Shown in pieces: positions 1 to 8,549 of a stretch of 64,000 nt of DNA; position 1 is the stretch's first letter; each line of letters opens with the position of its first letter. A program made the translations under genes and the position numbers. The stretch covers positions 10,178 to 74,177 of the forward strand of contig DIAF01000003.1 of NCBI GenBank assembly GCA_002414665.1, given 5' to 3'. The DNA is from Halieaceae bacterium UBA5085. Its GTDB lineage: Bacteria; Pseudomonadota; Gammaproteobacteria; Pseudomonadales; Halieaceae. Below the pieces are notes generated by a model. That model saw only the letters and a list, made by a program, of their open reading frames with translations, made no database searches and was not told the DNA's origin.

Positions 1-1813
1 AGGTAAAAACCTGCCCACCCAGGAGGGTGGCGGCCGCCTGCAACTGGTAGCGGTGCAACAGGTACATGGGCACCAGCACATCTTCCAGCTGGGCCAGGGG
101 GCGGCCCAGCCGCACCGTGCGCTCGGAAAAGCGTGCCAGCACCGTTGCACGCAGGGCCATCAGCCGATTCAGCTCGGCCACCGGGTCACTGCCGTTATCC
201 CAGAGGCTGCCCAGCGGGTGCGCCGGGCCCGCCGTGACGGCAAAGGCATCGCCACGGGCATGTGCGTCCGCCACGTAGTGCAGCCCGGCAGCGTAGGTAT
301 CCCGGATAATCTGCTCGCGCGCGCCGCTGGCGTCCACCGCTGCGGGGAAATGCTGGTAACCGTAGATGATGGCGCGTTTATCCCACTCGCCGATACCCGT
401 TGCATAAGCTGCGGAGAGGTTTGGCTCGCCAGACTCTGTGAGCGTCACATACGGATGCGGGTAGTCCATCACTGATGCCCGGTTGTCTGCACTGGCGGCA
501 AAATTGTGCTCCAGTCCGAGGGTGTGGCCCACTTCGTGAGCGGCCAGCTGGCGTATACGCGCCAGCGCGAACTCCAGCATGTCTGCAGGTACATGACCGT
601 CTTCCCCGTAAGGCGCCAGCAAACCCTCGGCCAGCAGGTAGTCCTGACGCACCCGCAGTGAACCCAGCGTCACATGTCCCTTGATGATTTCCTGGGTGCG
701 CGGGTCGCGCACGCTGGACCCGTAAGACCAGCCGCGGGTTGAGCGGTGTACCCACTGAATAACGTTGTAGCGCACATCCATCGGATCTGCGTCCTCCGGC
801 AGCAGCTTGACCTGAAAGGCATTGTCGTACCCTGCCGCCGTGAATGCCTCATTCCACCAGGATGCGCCCTCCATCAGGGCACTGCGCACCGGCTCCGGCG
901 CGCCGCGGTCCAGGTAATAGACAATGGGCTCCACTGCTTCACTGCGCTCTGCCTCGGGGTCCTTTTTCTGCAGCCGGTGCCGCCAGGCGTAGGGCTGACG
1001 CACGGGTTCGCCGATGGGGACAGCATAGTCGGCAAGTTGCTGATCATAGTCCGGGTCGATAAACCCGGAGCGCGGGTCATAAGGCAGCGGCTCGTATCCC
1101 GATTCGGGAAGGCGCACAAAGGAGTGGTGTTGGTGCACGGTCAACAACCGCGGGTCGGGGGTTACCGTGGCCAGCTGTTCGCCCACGGGCTCGCCGGCCA
1201 GGGTAACCAGCACGTCCACCTCGGTATTGTCAGGAAACGTGCGGGTGCGCGGCAGGTAGACTGCCGAACGCGTCGGGTCCGGGCGGTATTCGCCTTCATC
1301 CCGGTCGCGCAAGCGGCGCGCAACGCCATGCACGTCGCCGACGAAGTAATCTGTGCCGTCGACGAGCACACGCCCGGCACTGCGTGCCACTACCGGGAAA
1401 CTGGCCAGTGCGGAGCGGGCGAAAGCCTCATCAACCGCGCGCCGTTCGTCCGCATTGCTGCTGCGGGCGGTGTAGAGCGGGTTATCCGCCATCAACAGTA
1501 CTTTGTCACCTATCCGGGTGAAACGCGCCAGGCGGGTGCTGCCCAGCTGACCGCGATCCAGGCCGAGATCGTTGGAGCCAACACCGCTGGACAAACTGCT
1601 GACATAAATGAAGGGCTGTTCGAACTCGGCGATCTCCAGGTAGAGCCGCCCTCGCTCATCATCCCAGTACAGGCTCTGGAAGCCCTCCATGTACTGCATG
1701 TTCGCGGTGTGTTCACTGATCCCGGGCAATCCGGGCACACCCTCCTCGCGCGCACCCTCACCGCAGGCCGCCAGCAGGAGCATGACGAGCAGCCAACACA
1801 GACCTCTGAACAT
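1..1813 (-). CDS. Zinc-dependent metalloprotease lipoprotein (DUF5117/DUF4953-like), 3' end outside window
   Basis: The frame is open from an ATG at 1813 to the left edge, giving about 604 visible residues; the C-terminus is missing. The N-terminus is a lipoprotein signal (MFRGLCWLLVMLLLAACGEG, lipobox LAAC), so the protein should be membrane-anchored and periplasm- or surface-facing. The metzincin-type zinc site HEVGHTLGLEHNF lies at about residues 426-438 (H426, E427, H430, H436). Just before the edge is a segment reading LYLLHRYQ-like, then AATLLGG, which I recognise from the large DUF5117/DUF4953 protease family, whose members are usually around 800 residues. Substrate is unknown. It lies 31 bp downstream of aroG on the same strand. 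The family call is from recalled motifs, not a search. Confidence 0.85.
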   Translation of the reverse strand, partial: MFRGLCWLLVMLLLAACGEGAREEGVPGLPGISEHTANMQYMEGFQSLYWDDERGRLYLEIAEFEQPFIYVSSLSSGVGSNDLGLDRGQLGSTRLARFTRIGDKVLLMADNPLYTARSSNADERRAVDEAFARSALASFPVVARSAGRVLVDGTDYFVGDVHGVARRLRDRDEGEYRPDPTRSAVYLPRTRTFPDNTEVDVLVTLAGEPVGEQLATVTPDPRLLTVHQHHSFVRLPESGYEPLPYDPRSGFIDPDYDQQLADYAVPIGEPVRQPYAWRHRLQKKDPEAERSEAVEPIVYYLDRGAPEPVRSALMEGASWWNEAFTAAGYDNAFQVKLLPEDADPMDVRYNVIQWVHRSTRGWSYGSSVRDPRTQEIIKGHVTLGSLRVRQDYLLAEGLLAPYGEDGHVPADMLEFALARIRQLAAHEVGHTLGLEHNFAASADNRASVMDYPHPYVTLTESGEPNLSAAYATGIGEWDKRAIIYGYQHFPAAVDASGAREQIIRDTYAAGLHYVADAHARGDAFAVTAGPAHPLGSLWDNGSDPVAELNRLMALRATVLARFSERTVRLGRPLAQLEDVLVPMYLLHRYQLQAAATLLGGQVFT

Positions 1814-1844
1814 GGTTCCTCCCGTCGGGGCGTGGTGTGCCCGG

Positions 1845-2900
1845 TTACCGAGCGCGACGGGCGCGCACAGCGGCGGCCAGCTCGCCCAACAGATCTTCTG
1901 TGTGGGCCCAGTCGATGCAGGGGTCAGTAATGCTCTGGCCGTAAACCAGCGGCTCACCCGCCACCACATCCTGGCGGCCCGCCACGAGGTTGCTTTCGAT
2001 CATCAGTCCGAAAATGGCGCGATTCCCCCGCGCCACCTGCGCCCCGATATCACGGATCACGTCGACCTGCCGCGCGGGTATTTTACGACTGTTGGCGTGG
2101 CTCGCATCCACCATGATGCGGGTTGGCAGGCCCGCCTTGCGCAACATCGCGGCCGCATCATCGACCGAGAACATGTCGTAATTCGGATGCTTCCCGCCGC
2201 GCAGGATAATGTGGCAATCCTCATTGCCGGCAGTCTGGAAAATCGCCGAGTGCCCCTGCTTGGTCACCGAAAGGAAGTGGTGTGGCTGGGAGGCGGACTT
2301 AATGGCGTCTATAGCCACCTGAATGTCGCCATCCGTTGCATTCTTGAACCCGACCGGGCAGGACAGCCCCGACGCCAGTTCGCGGTGCGTTTGACTCTCG
2401 GTGGTCCGTGCGCCAATGGCACCCCAGGCCACCAGGTCCGCCACATACTGCGGGCTGATAAGGTCCAGGTACTCGGTGCCCGTGGGCAAACCCATGGCGG
2501 CCAGGTCTGCAAGCAACTTGCGGGCGAGGTGCAGGCCCTTGTTGATCTGGAAGGTATTGTTCAGGTCCGGGTCGTTGATCAAACCCTTCCAGCCTACCGT
2601 TGTCCGCGGCTTTTCAAAGTAAACCCGCATCACCACCTGCAGGTCGGACTGCAGTGTATCGGCGACACGCTTCAGGCGTGCCGCGTAATCACGCGCTGCC
2701 TCCGGGTCGTGAATGGAACAGGGGCCCACCACAACCAGCAGGCGGTCATCTTCTTCCACGAGAATGTTGTGGATCGCCTGCCGCGCGGCGGTCACGGTCT
2801 GGGCCGCCGTGTCACTTACCGCGATGTCGCTGATCAGCTGCTGCGGTGCGATGAGCTCGTTGGTGCGCCGAATGCGCAAATCATCAGTATTGGTCGTCAT
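1845..2900 (-). CDS. aroG: 3-deoxy-7-phosphoheptulonate (DAHP) synthase, class I, AroF/G/H type
   Basis: This enzyme condenses phosphoenolpyruvate and erythrose-4-phosphate, the first step of the shikimate pathway, in the cytoplasm. The 351-residue product is close to the E. coli AroG/F/H length. Visible hallmarks are DDLRI near the N-terminus, VGPCSIHD at about 58-65, MRVYFEKPRTTVGWKG, GARTTESQTHRELASG, LRGGKHPNY and the C-terminal YGQSITDPCI. The start at 2900 (MTTNTDDLRI) matches homologues; the frame extends 30 codons further upstream but that part has no family resemblance. Which of the three E. coli paralogues it matches, and hence its feedback inhibitor, cannot be told by eye. No regulator-binding site was identified. 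Confidence 0.95.
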   Translation of the reverse strand: MTTNTDDLRIRRTNELIAPQQLISDIAVSDTAAQTVTAARQAIHNILVEEDDRLLVVVGPCSIHDPEAARDYAARLKRVADTLQSDLQVVMRVYFEKPRTTVGWKGLINDPDLNNTFQINKGLHLARKLLADLAAMGLPTGTEYLDLISPQYVADLVAWGAIGARTTESQTHRELASGLSCPVGFKNATDGDIQVAIDAIKSASQPHHFLSVTKQGHSAIFQTAGNEDCHIILRGGKHPNYDMFSVDDAAAMLRKAGLPTRIMVDASHANSRKIPARQVDVIRDIGAQVARGNRAIFGLMIESNLVAGRQDVVAGEPLVYGQSITDPCIDWAHTEDLLGELAAAVRARRAR

Positions 2901-3376
2901 GGATGTCCCGGTGGCGGATGCAAAGCCGGGTACTATAGCACCGGCGAACCGGAGCTTGCAGCCTATGCAGGGCCCCCGCACCGGCGTCACCGGTCAACCG
3001 CAGCAACCAGCCAAACCAGTCACTGCGGAAACCGACGGGGTGCCCGGGGCAGCCCTGAAATTCGGGCACGACAATATGCTCCGGGGTCAACGCGGCGGCT
3101 GCCCGGCAAAACGTGTCCATCCGTATCCCGGGCATATCCGCCAGTGCAACAAGCACGCCAGCCCAGGGCGGCAGCTGTGCCACGCCTTCTGCAAGTGTAT
3201 GGCACATGCCGCCGCTAGCCTGGACGCAGACGAGCACCTCGCCCACCGACTTTCCCCGGCGGCCAACAGCAACACGCCAACGGTCAGGCGACGACGTTCC
3301 GGCGGCGCAGGCAACCCCTCACGCGGATCGACTACCAGCACATCGTAATCCATCGCCAGCGCCAGCTCGGCACCCT
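2884..3376 (-). pseudogene. Decayed XdhC / MobA-like nucleotidyltransferase remnant
   Basis: Between aroG and the DUF501 gene the minus strand carries two protein fragments in different frames. The first (about 3364-3240) reads AELALAMDYDVLVVDPREGL, resembling the Rossmann part of XdhC (ALDYxVxVCDPRE), then LTVGVLLLAAGESR, the start of a MobA/MocA-type NTP transferase (LLLAAGxSxR). After a frame change near 3246 the second reads TLAEGVAQLPPWAGVLVALA, DMPGIRMDTF and CPGHPVGF, matching the middle and end of the same family. Roughly 50 residues expected between LAAGESR and the second part are absent, so an internal deletion probably caused the frameshift. XdhC lacks both ends. XdhC and MocA proteins mature molybdenum hydroxylases. 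Confidence 0.7.
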
Positions 3377-3889
3377 CTAAGCCTCTCCCGCTGCGACAGC
3401 CCCGGCCGCCCAATGCGCGTCCAGCAGGCCACCGATGGTATTGGGCACAACCAGATGGGCCGCATACCAGGTGTGCAGGCAGCGTATGCGCTGGAAATCG
3501 GCGATACCGCCGATGCCACGCAGGCGCAGCACATCGACAAACCCCAGGCGCTGCAGGGATGCCCTCTCCTCAGTACTCAGGTAGGCATCGCGGAGTCGGA
3601 TGTGGGCGGCGTGGTCAGCGGCCATGCCCTCCTGCAGCGCGCTATCACCATCGACCTGCTGCTGCAGGCGCGCAATCAGTCCGCTCGCCTCTTCCCGGTC
3701 GATGCGGTAGTTCAGTGCCGGATCCACCAGCCAGAACAGGGTCGGGAACGGCGTGCTCTCGACCAGGGACGCCACGCGAATCACCTGCGGCTGGCCCTGC
3801 GTATCCGCCACGGCGACCTCCCGCAGCCCGCGGGGCTTTCTACCCAGTAGCTCCGCTACCAGCGCTTCCTGTTTTGCTGACACTGTCAT
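3377..3889 (-). CDS. DUF501 family protein
   Basis: An intact 170-residue protein starting MTVSAKQEALVAELLGRKPRG. The conserved core includes VIRVASLVESTPFPTLFWLV (about 36-55), then LNYRIDREEASG and, near the end, GIGGIADFQRIRCLHTWYA and PNTIGGLLD, which I recognise as the DUF501 family. The conserved Cys/His pattern (RIRCLHTWYAAH) could suggest a metal or redox site, but no function is established. Its stop at 3377 abuts the decayed XdhC/MobA fragment. It diverges from the cobalamin operon, with about 90 bp between its start and the riboswitch promoter. Confidence 0.8.
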   Translation of the reverse strand: MTVSAKQEALVAELLGRKPRGLREVAVADTQGQPQVIRVASLVESTPFPTLFWLVDPALNYRIDREEASGLIARLQQQVDGDSALQEGMAADHAAHIRLRDAYLSTEERASLQRLGFVDVLRLRGIGGIADFQRIRCLHTWYAAHLVVPNTIGGLLDAHWAAGAVAAGEA

Positions 3890-3978
3890 GGACGCCCTCT
3901 TTTCGCCTCTGGCTCGTCATTCTACGCGATGCGCGCCCGGGGAACGACGCCTGCATCATGTCGACATAATCTGGACAA

Positions 3979-4007
3979 TTGACAGTCCACGCCGCGCGCT
4001 CTACAGT
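3979..4007 (+). promoter_or_regulatory. Sigma70-type promoter of the cobalamin operon
   Basis: A perfect -35 hexamer TTGACA (3979-3984) is followed by a 17-bp spacer and TACAGT (4002-4007, four of six matches to TATAAT). Transcription would start near 4014, just ahead of the first conserved riboswitch element, which supports the assignment. Confidence 0.75.
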
Positions 4008-4014
4008 GCGCCAC

Positions 4015-4205
4015 GTACCAGGTGCCTGCCGCCGGTGTCACTCGACACGGCTGGGCAGGTTAAATGGGAAGTGAGGTAAGGCATCGCGCCGATCCCTCCG
4101 CTGCCCCCGCAACGGTAAACAGAGCCCTCTGTGAGCCCGATACCTGCCTGTTACGAGCAACGATGGAGCGGAGGGCTTCATTGAAGGTTGCATGATGCCT
4201 CTCTC
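4015..4205 (+). ncRNA. Cobalamin (AdoCbl) riboswitch upstream of btuB
   Basis: The 5' UTR of btuB holds the ordered conserved elements of a cobalamin riboswitch: AGGTGCC (4020-4026), TTAAATGGGAA (4060-4070), the near-invariant GCTGCCCCCGCAACGGTAA (4100-4118) and the closing GAGCCCGATACCTGCC (4132-4147). It should repress the downstream receptor/importer operon when adenosylcobalamin is abundant. Downstream, AGCGGAGGG (4167-4175) is perfectly complementary to CCCTCCGCT (4094-4102) inside the aptamer and could be part of the switching helix. I saw no run of Ts that would give an intrinsic terminator, so control may be at translation initiation. Confidence 0.93.
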
Positions 4206-4267
4206 GCATTGCGTTCCCTGATTCCCTCCCTCAATCGCCACCTGTGTCACGGCATTGAGGACTACCT

Positions 4268-6127
4268 ATGAAAGCAGTAAAACTCGCCGGCGCCGTTGCG
4301 TTGGCTACCAGCCTGCCCGCCCTGGGCAACACCACCAACCCGGCCCTGGAAGAGATCGTTATCAGCTCTTCGCGTGTCGCCATGCCACTGCGCGAAGTCG
4401 CCACATCGGTGTCGGTCATCAGCGCCGAGGATATCCAGCGCCTGGGCTTTGCCAGCCTGCAGGATATCCTGCGCACGGCGCCATCCGTGGCGGTGACCAA
4501 CAACGGGGGGGCCGGCAAAGTATCCTCGCTGCGGATACGCGGTGAGGAGGCGTATCGCACCCTGTTGTTGATTGACGGGATCAACGTGTCCGACACCACG
4601 GCACCGCAGTTCGGCCCGCGCCTGGAGCACCTGCTGAGCAGCGGTGTGCAGCGGGTGGAAATCCTGCGCGGACCCCAGGGACTGATGTACGGCGCCGATG
4701 CCGGTGGCGTTATCGATATCAGCACCCGCGCCTCGCAGCCCGGTGCGGGTGGCCAGCTGACCGCGGAAGCCGGGCGTTATGGCACCTCGCAATACAGCGC
4801 GGAGTTTCACGCCGGCAACGAACAACTTGATGGCAACCTGTCAATCGCTGACTACAGCACCGACGGCTTCAACTCGCGCACAACCGACACGGATCCGGCA
4901 GACGACGACGGCTATGACAACCGCACCCTGCATGCCCGGACGGGCTGGAATATCAGCGACCAACTGCGCCTGGAACTGGTCGGCCGCGATGTCGACAGTG
5001 ACAACGCGTACGACAACTGCTTCACGGTGGATACCTTCGCACCGAGCAACCGCTGCGCAGACAGCTACCAGCAGCAGGCGTTGCGCGCAGCCGCCAGCTT
5101 CCGCGGCGAACAGCTCCAGCACGAGCTCGCCTACAATCGCAGCGAAACGGAACGGCAGCTGTTTACCGCCGGCCTGCCCGGTTTTGGCACCGAGGGCGAC
5201 CTGACCCGCGTTACCTACCTTGGCAGTTACGCATCCGGCGACAGCCTGCAACTGGTGTACGGCGTCGACCACGAGACACAGTCACTGAACGATGGCACTT
5301 TCGACACCGAGCGCGACCAGACCGGCTACTACCTGGAGTACCAGGGCCGCGTCGCCGACCAGTTGTATTTCACCGCCGGTGCACGCTACGACGACAATGA
5401 GGACTTCGGCACTCACAACTCCTACCGCGTCAGCGCCGCCTACCTGCTGCCGGCCCTGAATGCCGGTGAGGTGAAGCTCAAAGCCGCCTGGAGCACCGGA
5501 TTTCGCGCGCCCAGCCTGTACGAAATCGCCTACAACAAAAGTTTTTTTGCCAGCCCGCCCGCCGCAGGCAGCGCGCTGCGGGAAGAACGCAGCGAGGGCT
5601 ATGACCTCGGCGTCGGCTGGTACGGTAACAGTGGGCTGGTGCTGGAAGCGGTGTATTTCAGGCAACAGGTGGAGGACGAGATCTATTTCGACCTGGAGAG
5701 CTTTTCAGGCTACCTACAGGGCAGCGATAACAGCGATTCCAGCGGCGTTGAGCTGATGGCTGATGTGCCGCTGCCCATGGGACTCGGCCTGCAGGGCAAC
5801 TACACCTACAACGACACCGAAACCTCGGCCGGTGGCCAACGGGTGTACCGCCCCCGGCATCTCGCCAATCTGGGGTTGCAATGGCATTCACTTGGGGAAC
5901 AGCTGTTGCTCAGCCTGAACCTGCGCGCATCCCGTGACGCCCAGGAGTTTGATGGTTCGAAGCTCGACGACTACGAAGTGGTCGACGTGAACGTCCGCTA
6001 CCGCTTCACACCGCGCCTCGAAGTGTATGGCCGGTTGGAAAACCTGCTGGATACAAACTACGAGGAAATCCCCAGCTATCGCAGCAGCGAACGCGCCGCC
6101 TACACGGGCGTGCGTTACAGTTTCTAG
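4268..6127 (+). CDS. btuB: TonB-dependent vitamin B12 outer-membrane receptor
   Basis: A 619-residue outer-membrane receptor for TonB-driven uptake of cobalamin. It begins with a Sec signal peptide ending near PALGN, followed by an acidic TonB-box region (ALEEIVISSSR), a plug domain (VISAEDIQRLGFASLQDIL, LRIRGEEAYRTLLLIDG, VQRVEILRGPQ, YGADAGGVIDIST) and a long beta-barrel ending in an aromatic residue (YTGVRYSF), as outer-membrane proteins do. The start follows a GAGGA ribosome-binding site 8 bp upstream. Assignment to B12 rather than siderophore or haem rests on the riboswitch just upstream and the cobO-btuCDF genes just downstream. Confidence 0.93.
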   Translation: MKAVKLAGAVALATSLPALGNTTNPALEEIVISSSRVAMPLREVATSVSVISAEDIQRLGFASLQDILRTAPSVAVTNNGGAGKVSSLRIRGEEAYRTLLLIDGINVSDTTAPQFGPRLEHLLSSGVQRVEILRGPQGLMYGADAGGVIDISTRASQPGAGGQLTAEAGRYGTSQYSAEFHAGNEQLDGNLSIADYSTDGFNSRTTDTDPADDDGYDNRTLHARTGWNISDQLRLELVGRDVDSDNAYDNCFTVDTFAPSNRCADSYQQQALRAAASFRGEQLQHELAYNRSETERQLFTAGLPGFGTEGDLTRVTYLGSYASGDSLQLVYGVDHETQSLNDGTFDTERDQTGYYLEYQGRVADQLYFTAGARYDDNEDFGTHNSYRVSAAYLLPALNAGEVKLKAAWSTGFRAPSLYEIAYNKSFFASPPAAGSALREERSEGYDLGVGWYGNSGLVLEAVYFRQQVEDEIYFDLESFSGYLQGSDNSDSSGVELMADVPLPMGLGLQGNYTYNDTETSAGGQRVYRPRHLANLGLQWHSLGEQLLLSLNLRASRDAQEFDGSKLDDYEVVDVNVRYRFTPRLEVYGRLENLLDTNYEEIPSYRSSERAAYTGVRYSF

Positions 6128-6137
6128 GAGCACTAAC

Positions 6138-6746
6138 ATGACAGATGACCGCAAGAACGAACGGCACAAGAAGGCCATGCAGAAGCAGAAGGCGAATGTC
6201 GATGCCAGCATCAGTGCCGCCAGCACTGAACGCGGCGTAAGCATACTGCTCACCGGCAATGGCAAGGGCAAATCCAGTTCCGCTTTCGGCATGGTCATGC
6301 GCGCACTCGGCTACGGCTACAAGGTCGGTGTTGTGCAGTTCATCAAAGGCGAGCAGCTCTCGGGCGAGGAAATCTACCTGCGGGAGCACTGTCCGCAAGT
6401 GGACTTCTACCAGATGGGCACGGGGTTCACCTGGGACACCCAGGATCGCAGCGCAGATATCGCGGCCGCCCAGCGCACCTGGGAGCAGGCTGCGGCCATG
6501 CTGGCCAACCCGGCGTACCACCTTGTCGTACTCGACGAACTCACCTATATGCTGGCCTTTGACTATCTGCCCGAAGAGACGGTGCTCGCGGCTCTTACCG
6601 GCAGACCGACCGAACAGAGCGTGGTGGTCACGGGCCGGGGCGGCGGCAAGGCGCTGCAGGACATCATGGACACCGTATCCGAGGTCAAGGAAATCAAGCA
6701 CGCTTACAACGCCGGCATCAAGGCCCGGCTCGGCGTTGATTACTAA
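6138..6746 (+). CDS. cobO: Cob(I)yrinic acid a,c-diamide adenosyltransferase (CobO/BtuR)
   Basis: This cytoplasmic enzyme transfers the adenosyl group of ATP to cob(I)alamin or its precursors to make the coenzyme form. The 202-residue length fits BtuR/CobO. Features: a basic N-terminus, the P-loop GNGKGKSSSAFG (about 41-52), KVGVVQFIKG, and LVVLDELTYML followed by VVVTGRGG. It begins 10 bp after btuB behind a TAGGAG ribosome-binding site. An in-frame extension overlaps the end of btuB and is rejected as the start. Placed between receptor and ABC transporter, it probably adenosylates the imported corrinoid. Confidence 0.95.
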   Translation: MTDDRKNERHKKAMQKQKANVDASISAASTERGVSILLTGNGKGKSSSAFGMVMRALGYGYKVGVVQFIKGEQLSGEEIYLREHCPQVDFYQMGTGFTWDTQDRSADIAAAQRTWEQAAAMLANPAYHLVVLDELTYMLAFDYLPEETVLAALTGRPTEQSVVVTGRGGGKALQDIMDTVSEVKEIKHAYNAGIKARLGVDY

Positions 6747-7773
6747 CGTCATTGATCGACGGCGTCGGGCGCAGCGTCTGCTGTTGCTCCTCGCTGTCAC
6801 ACTGCCTCTGGCCATGCTGCTGGCACTCGGCAGCGGAGCCGTGCGCATTGCGCCCGCCGATACGCTGGCTGTCCTGCTGGGAAGCGACCGCGGCCAGGCT
6901 ACCCTGATAGTGCAGCAGATTCGCCTGCCCCGGGTCCTGCTGGCCGGCATTATCGGTGCCACCCTGGCCATGAGCGGCGCAGCCATGCAGGGGCTGTTTC
7001 GCAACCCACTCGCGGATCCCTCGCTGATTGGCGTCACCGCTGGCGCATCACTGGGTGCCTCTTTGCTGATTGTAGCGGGGGGCAGCAGCCTGCCCGGACT
7101 CGTCGGCTTGAGCCTGGTCTCTCTGGGCGCCTTTGCCGGTGGCGTATTGGCGGTATTGCTCGTCTATCGGCTGGCCAGCTCGGAAAACGGCACTTCTGTG
7201 GCCACCATGTTGCTGGCGGGCATCGCCATTACCGCGCTGGCCGGCGCTGCCGGCAGCCTGCTGGAGTTTTTCACCGACAACGAGCGCCTGCGACAGATCA
7301 GCCTGTGGAAAATGGGCGGACTGGACGGTGCCAATCTGCCGCGCCTGTTGCTGGCCTCGGTAGTCGCCGGGGCCGTGCTGTTGGCGCTGCCGCACTACGC
7401 CCTGCCGCTCAACACCCTGTTGCTGGGTGAATCGGAAGCGCGCCATCTGGGTATACCGGTCAACCGCACCAAGCTGGCACTGATCGGCTGGGTGGCTGTA
7501 GGCGTGGGAACATCGGTCGCACTGGTGGGTACCATCGCGTTTGTCGGTCTGGTTGTGCCCCATATCGTGCGTATGCTGATCGGGCCCGATCACCGCACCC
7601 TGCTTCCCGCCAGCGCGCTCGCCGGGGCCATCCTGCTGGTCTGCGCCGATGCGCTGTCACGTATCGTGCTGGCGCCGACCGAGCTGCCGGTGGGCATCAT
7701 CACCGCCCTGATTGGCGTGCCGTTCTTCATCTCCCTGCTGCGTCAACGCCATCAGTACGGGATGCAGACATGA
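6736..7773 (+). CDS. btuC: Cobalamin ABC transporter permease (FecCD/BtuC family)
   Basis: The inner-membrane permease of a type II ABC importer, about 345 residues with the hydrophobic segments expected of FecCD/BtuC. Family signatures include LPRVLLAGIIGATLAMSGAA, MQGLFRNPLADPSLIGVTAG, LGIPVNRTK, the GTIAFVGLVVPHIVRM block and LPVGIITALIGVPFFISLL. No ATG is available at the expected place; a TTG at 6736, overlapping the cobO stop by 11 bp, gives the right length (LITNVIDRRRRAQRL...). The frame stays open further upstream inside cobO, but that stretch is not FecCD-like. The start codon is uncertain. Confidence 0.9.
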   Translation: MITNVIDRRRRAQRLLLLLAVTLPLAMLLALGSGAVRIAPADTLAVLLGSDRGQATLIVQQIRLPRVLLAGIIGATLAMSGAAMQGLFRNPLADPSLIGVTAGASLGASLLIVAGGSSLPGLVGLSLVSLGAFAGGVLAVLLVYRLASSENGTSVATMLLAGIAITALAGAAGSLLEFFTDNERLRQISLWKMGGLDGANLPRLLLASVVAGAVLLALPHYALPLNTLLLGESEARHLGIPVNRTKLALIGWVAVGVGTSVALVGTIAFVGLVVPHIVRMLIGPDHRTLLPASALAGAILLVCADALSRIVLAPTELPVGIITALIGVPFFISLLRQRHQYGMQT

Positions 7774-8549
7774 CCCTGTTGCAGCTGCAGAGTGTGGACG
7801 CTGCGCCCTGGGGCGACCCCGTACTCACGGACATCAGCCTGGGTCTTGCGCCGGGAGAGGTGATGGGCCTGATCGGCACCAATGGCGCTGGCAAGTCCAG
7901 CCTGCTGCGTCTGCTTGCGGGGGACTTTGCCGCCACCAGCGGCAGCGTGTTGTTTGCCGGTCGTGCGCTGGAGAGCTGGCCGCGTCAGCAACTGGCTCAA
8001 CAGCGCGCGTTTCTGCCCCAGCTCTCACTGCTGAATTTTCCCTACACTGTCGAAGAAGTGGTGCTGCTCGGGCGCACACCACACAGCACCGGGTTACGCG
8101 CCGACCAGGACATTGTGCGTCAGGTGCTGCGCGCGACAGATACACTCTCCCTGCGCAACCGGCTGTATACGCAGCTTTCCGGTGGCGAGCGGCAGCGCGT
8201 GCAACTGGCCCGGGTACTGGCGCAGCTGTGGCATCCCGACGACATGCGCGGCACTCTGCTATTGCTGGATGAGCCGACCGCGGCACTGGACCTGGCGCAC
8301 CAACAGCAGCTCGCCGCGACCATCGCCGGTATCGCGGCGCGCGGCTGTGCGGTGATACTGGTGGTGCATGATGTCAACCTTGCTGCCAGCGTGAGCCATC
8401 GCCTGCTGGTGCTGGATCGCGGGCAGGCGGTGGCCAGCGGGAGCCCGGAAACAGTGCTTACCCCGGCCCTGTTTCGCGAGCTGTTTCATGCCGAAGTGCT
8501 CGTGCAGCCTCACCCTAATGGGCGCCAGCCCCTGGTCATCGGCCTGTGA
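7770..8549 (+). CDS. btuD: Cobalamin ABC transporter ATP-binding protein
   Basis: The 259-residue ATPase of the importer. Walker A is GTNGAGKSS (36-44), the ABC signature LSGGERQRV starts at 136, Walker B LLLLDEPT ends at 170, and the H-loop is LVVHDVN. The start overlaps the btuC stop in an ATGA arrangement, so the two are translationally coupled. By sequence alone it also resembles haem (HmuV) ATPases, which carry a similar insertion before Walker B; the riboswitch and cobO favour cobalamin. Confidence 0.9.
   Translation: MTLLQLQSVDAAPWGDPVLTDISLGLAPGEVMGLIGTNGAGKSSLLRLLAGDFAATSGSVLFAGRALESWPRQQLAQQRAFLPQLSLLNFPYTVEEVVLLGRTPHSTGLRADQDIVRQVLRATDTLSLRNRLYTQLSGGERQRVQLARVLAQLWHPDDMRGTLLLLDEPTAALDLAHQQQLAATIAGIAARGCAVILVVHDVNLAASVSHRLLVLDRGQAVASGSPETVLTPALFRELFHAEVLVQPHPNGRQPLVIGL

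Noticed and set aside
746..3218. Long plus-strand open frames (394 and 509 codons) opposite the metalloprotease and aroG
   Set aside because: They are antisense to genes with clear motifs and have shadow composition (rich in His, Gln, Arg) with no domain.
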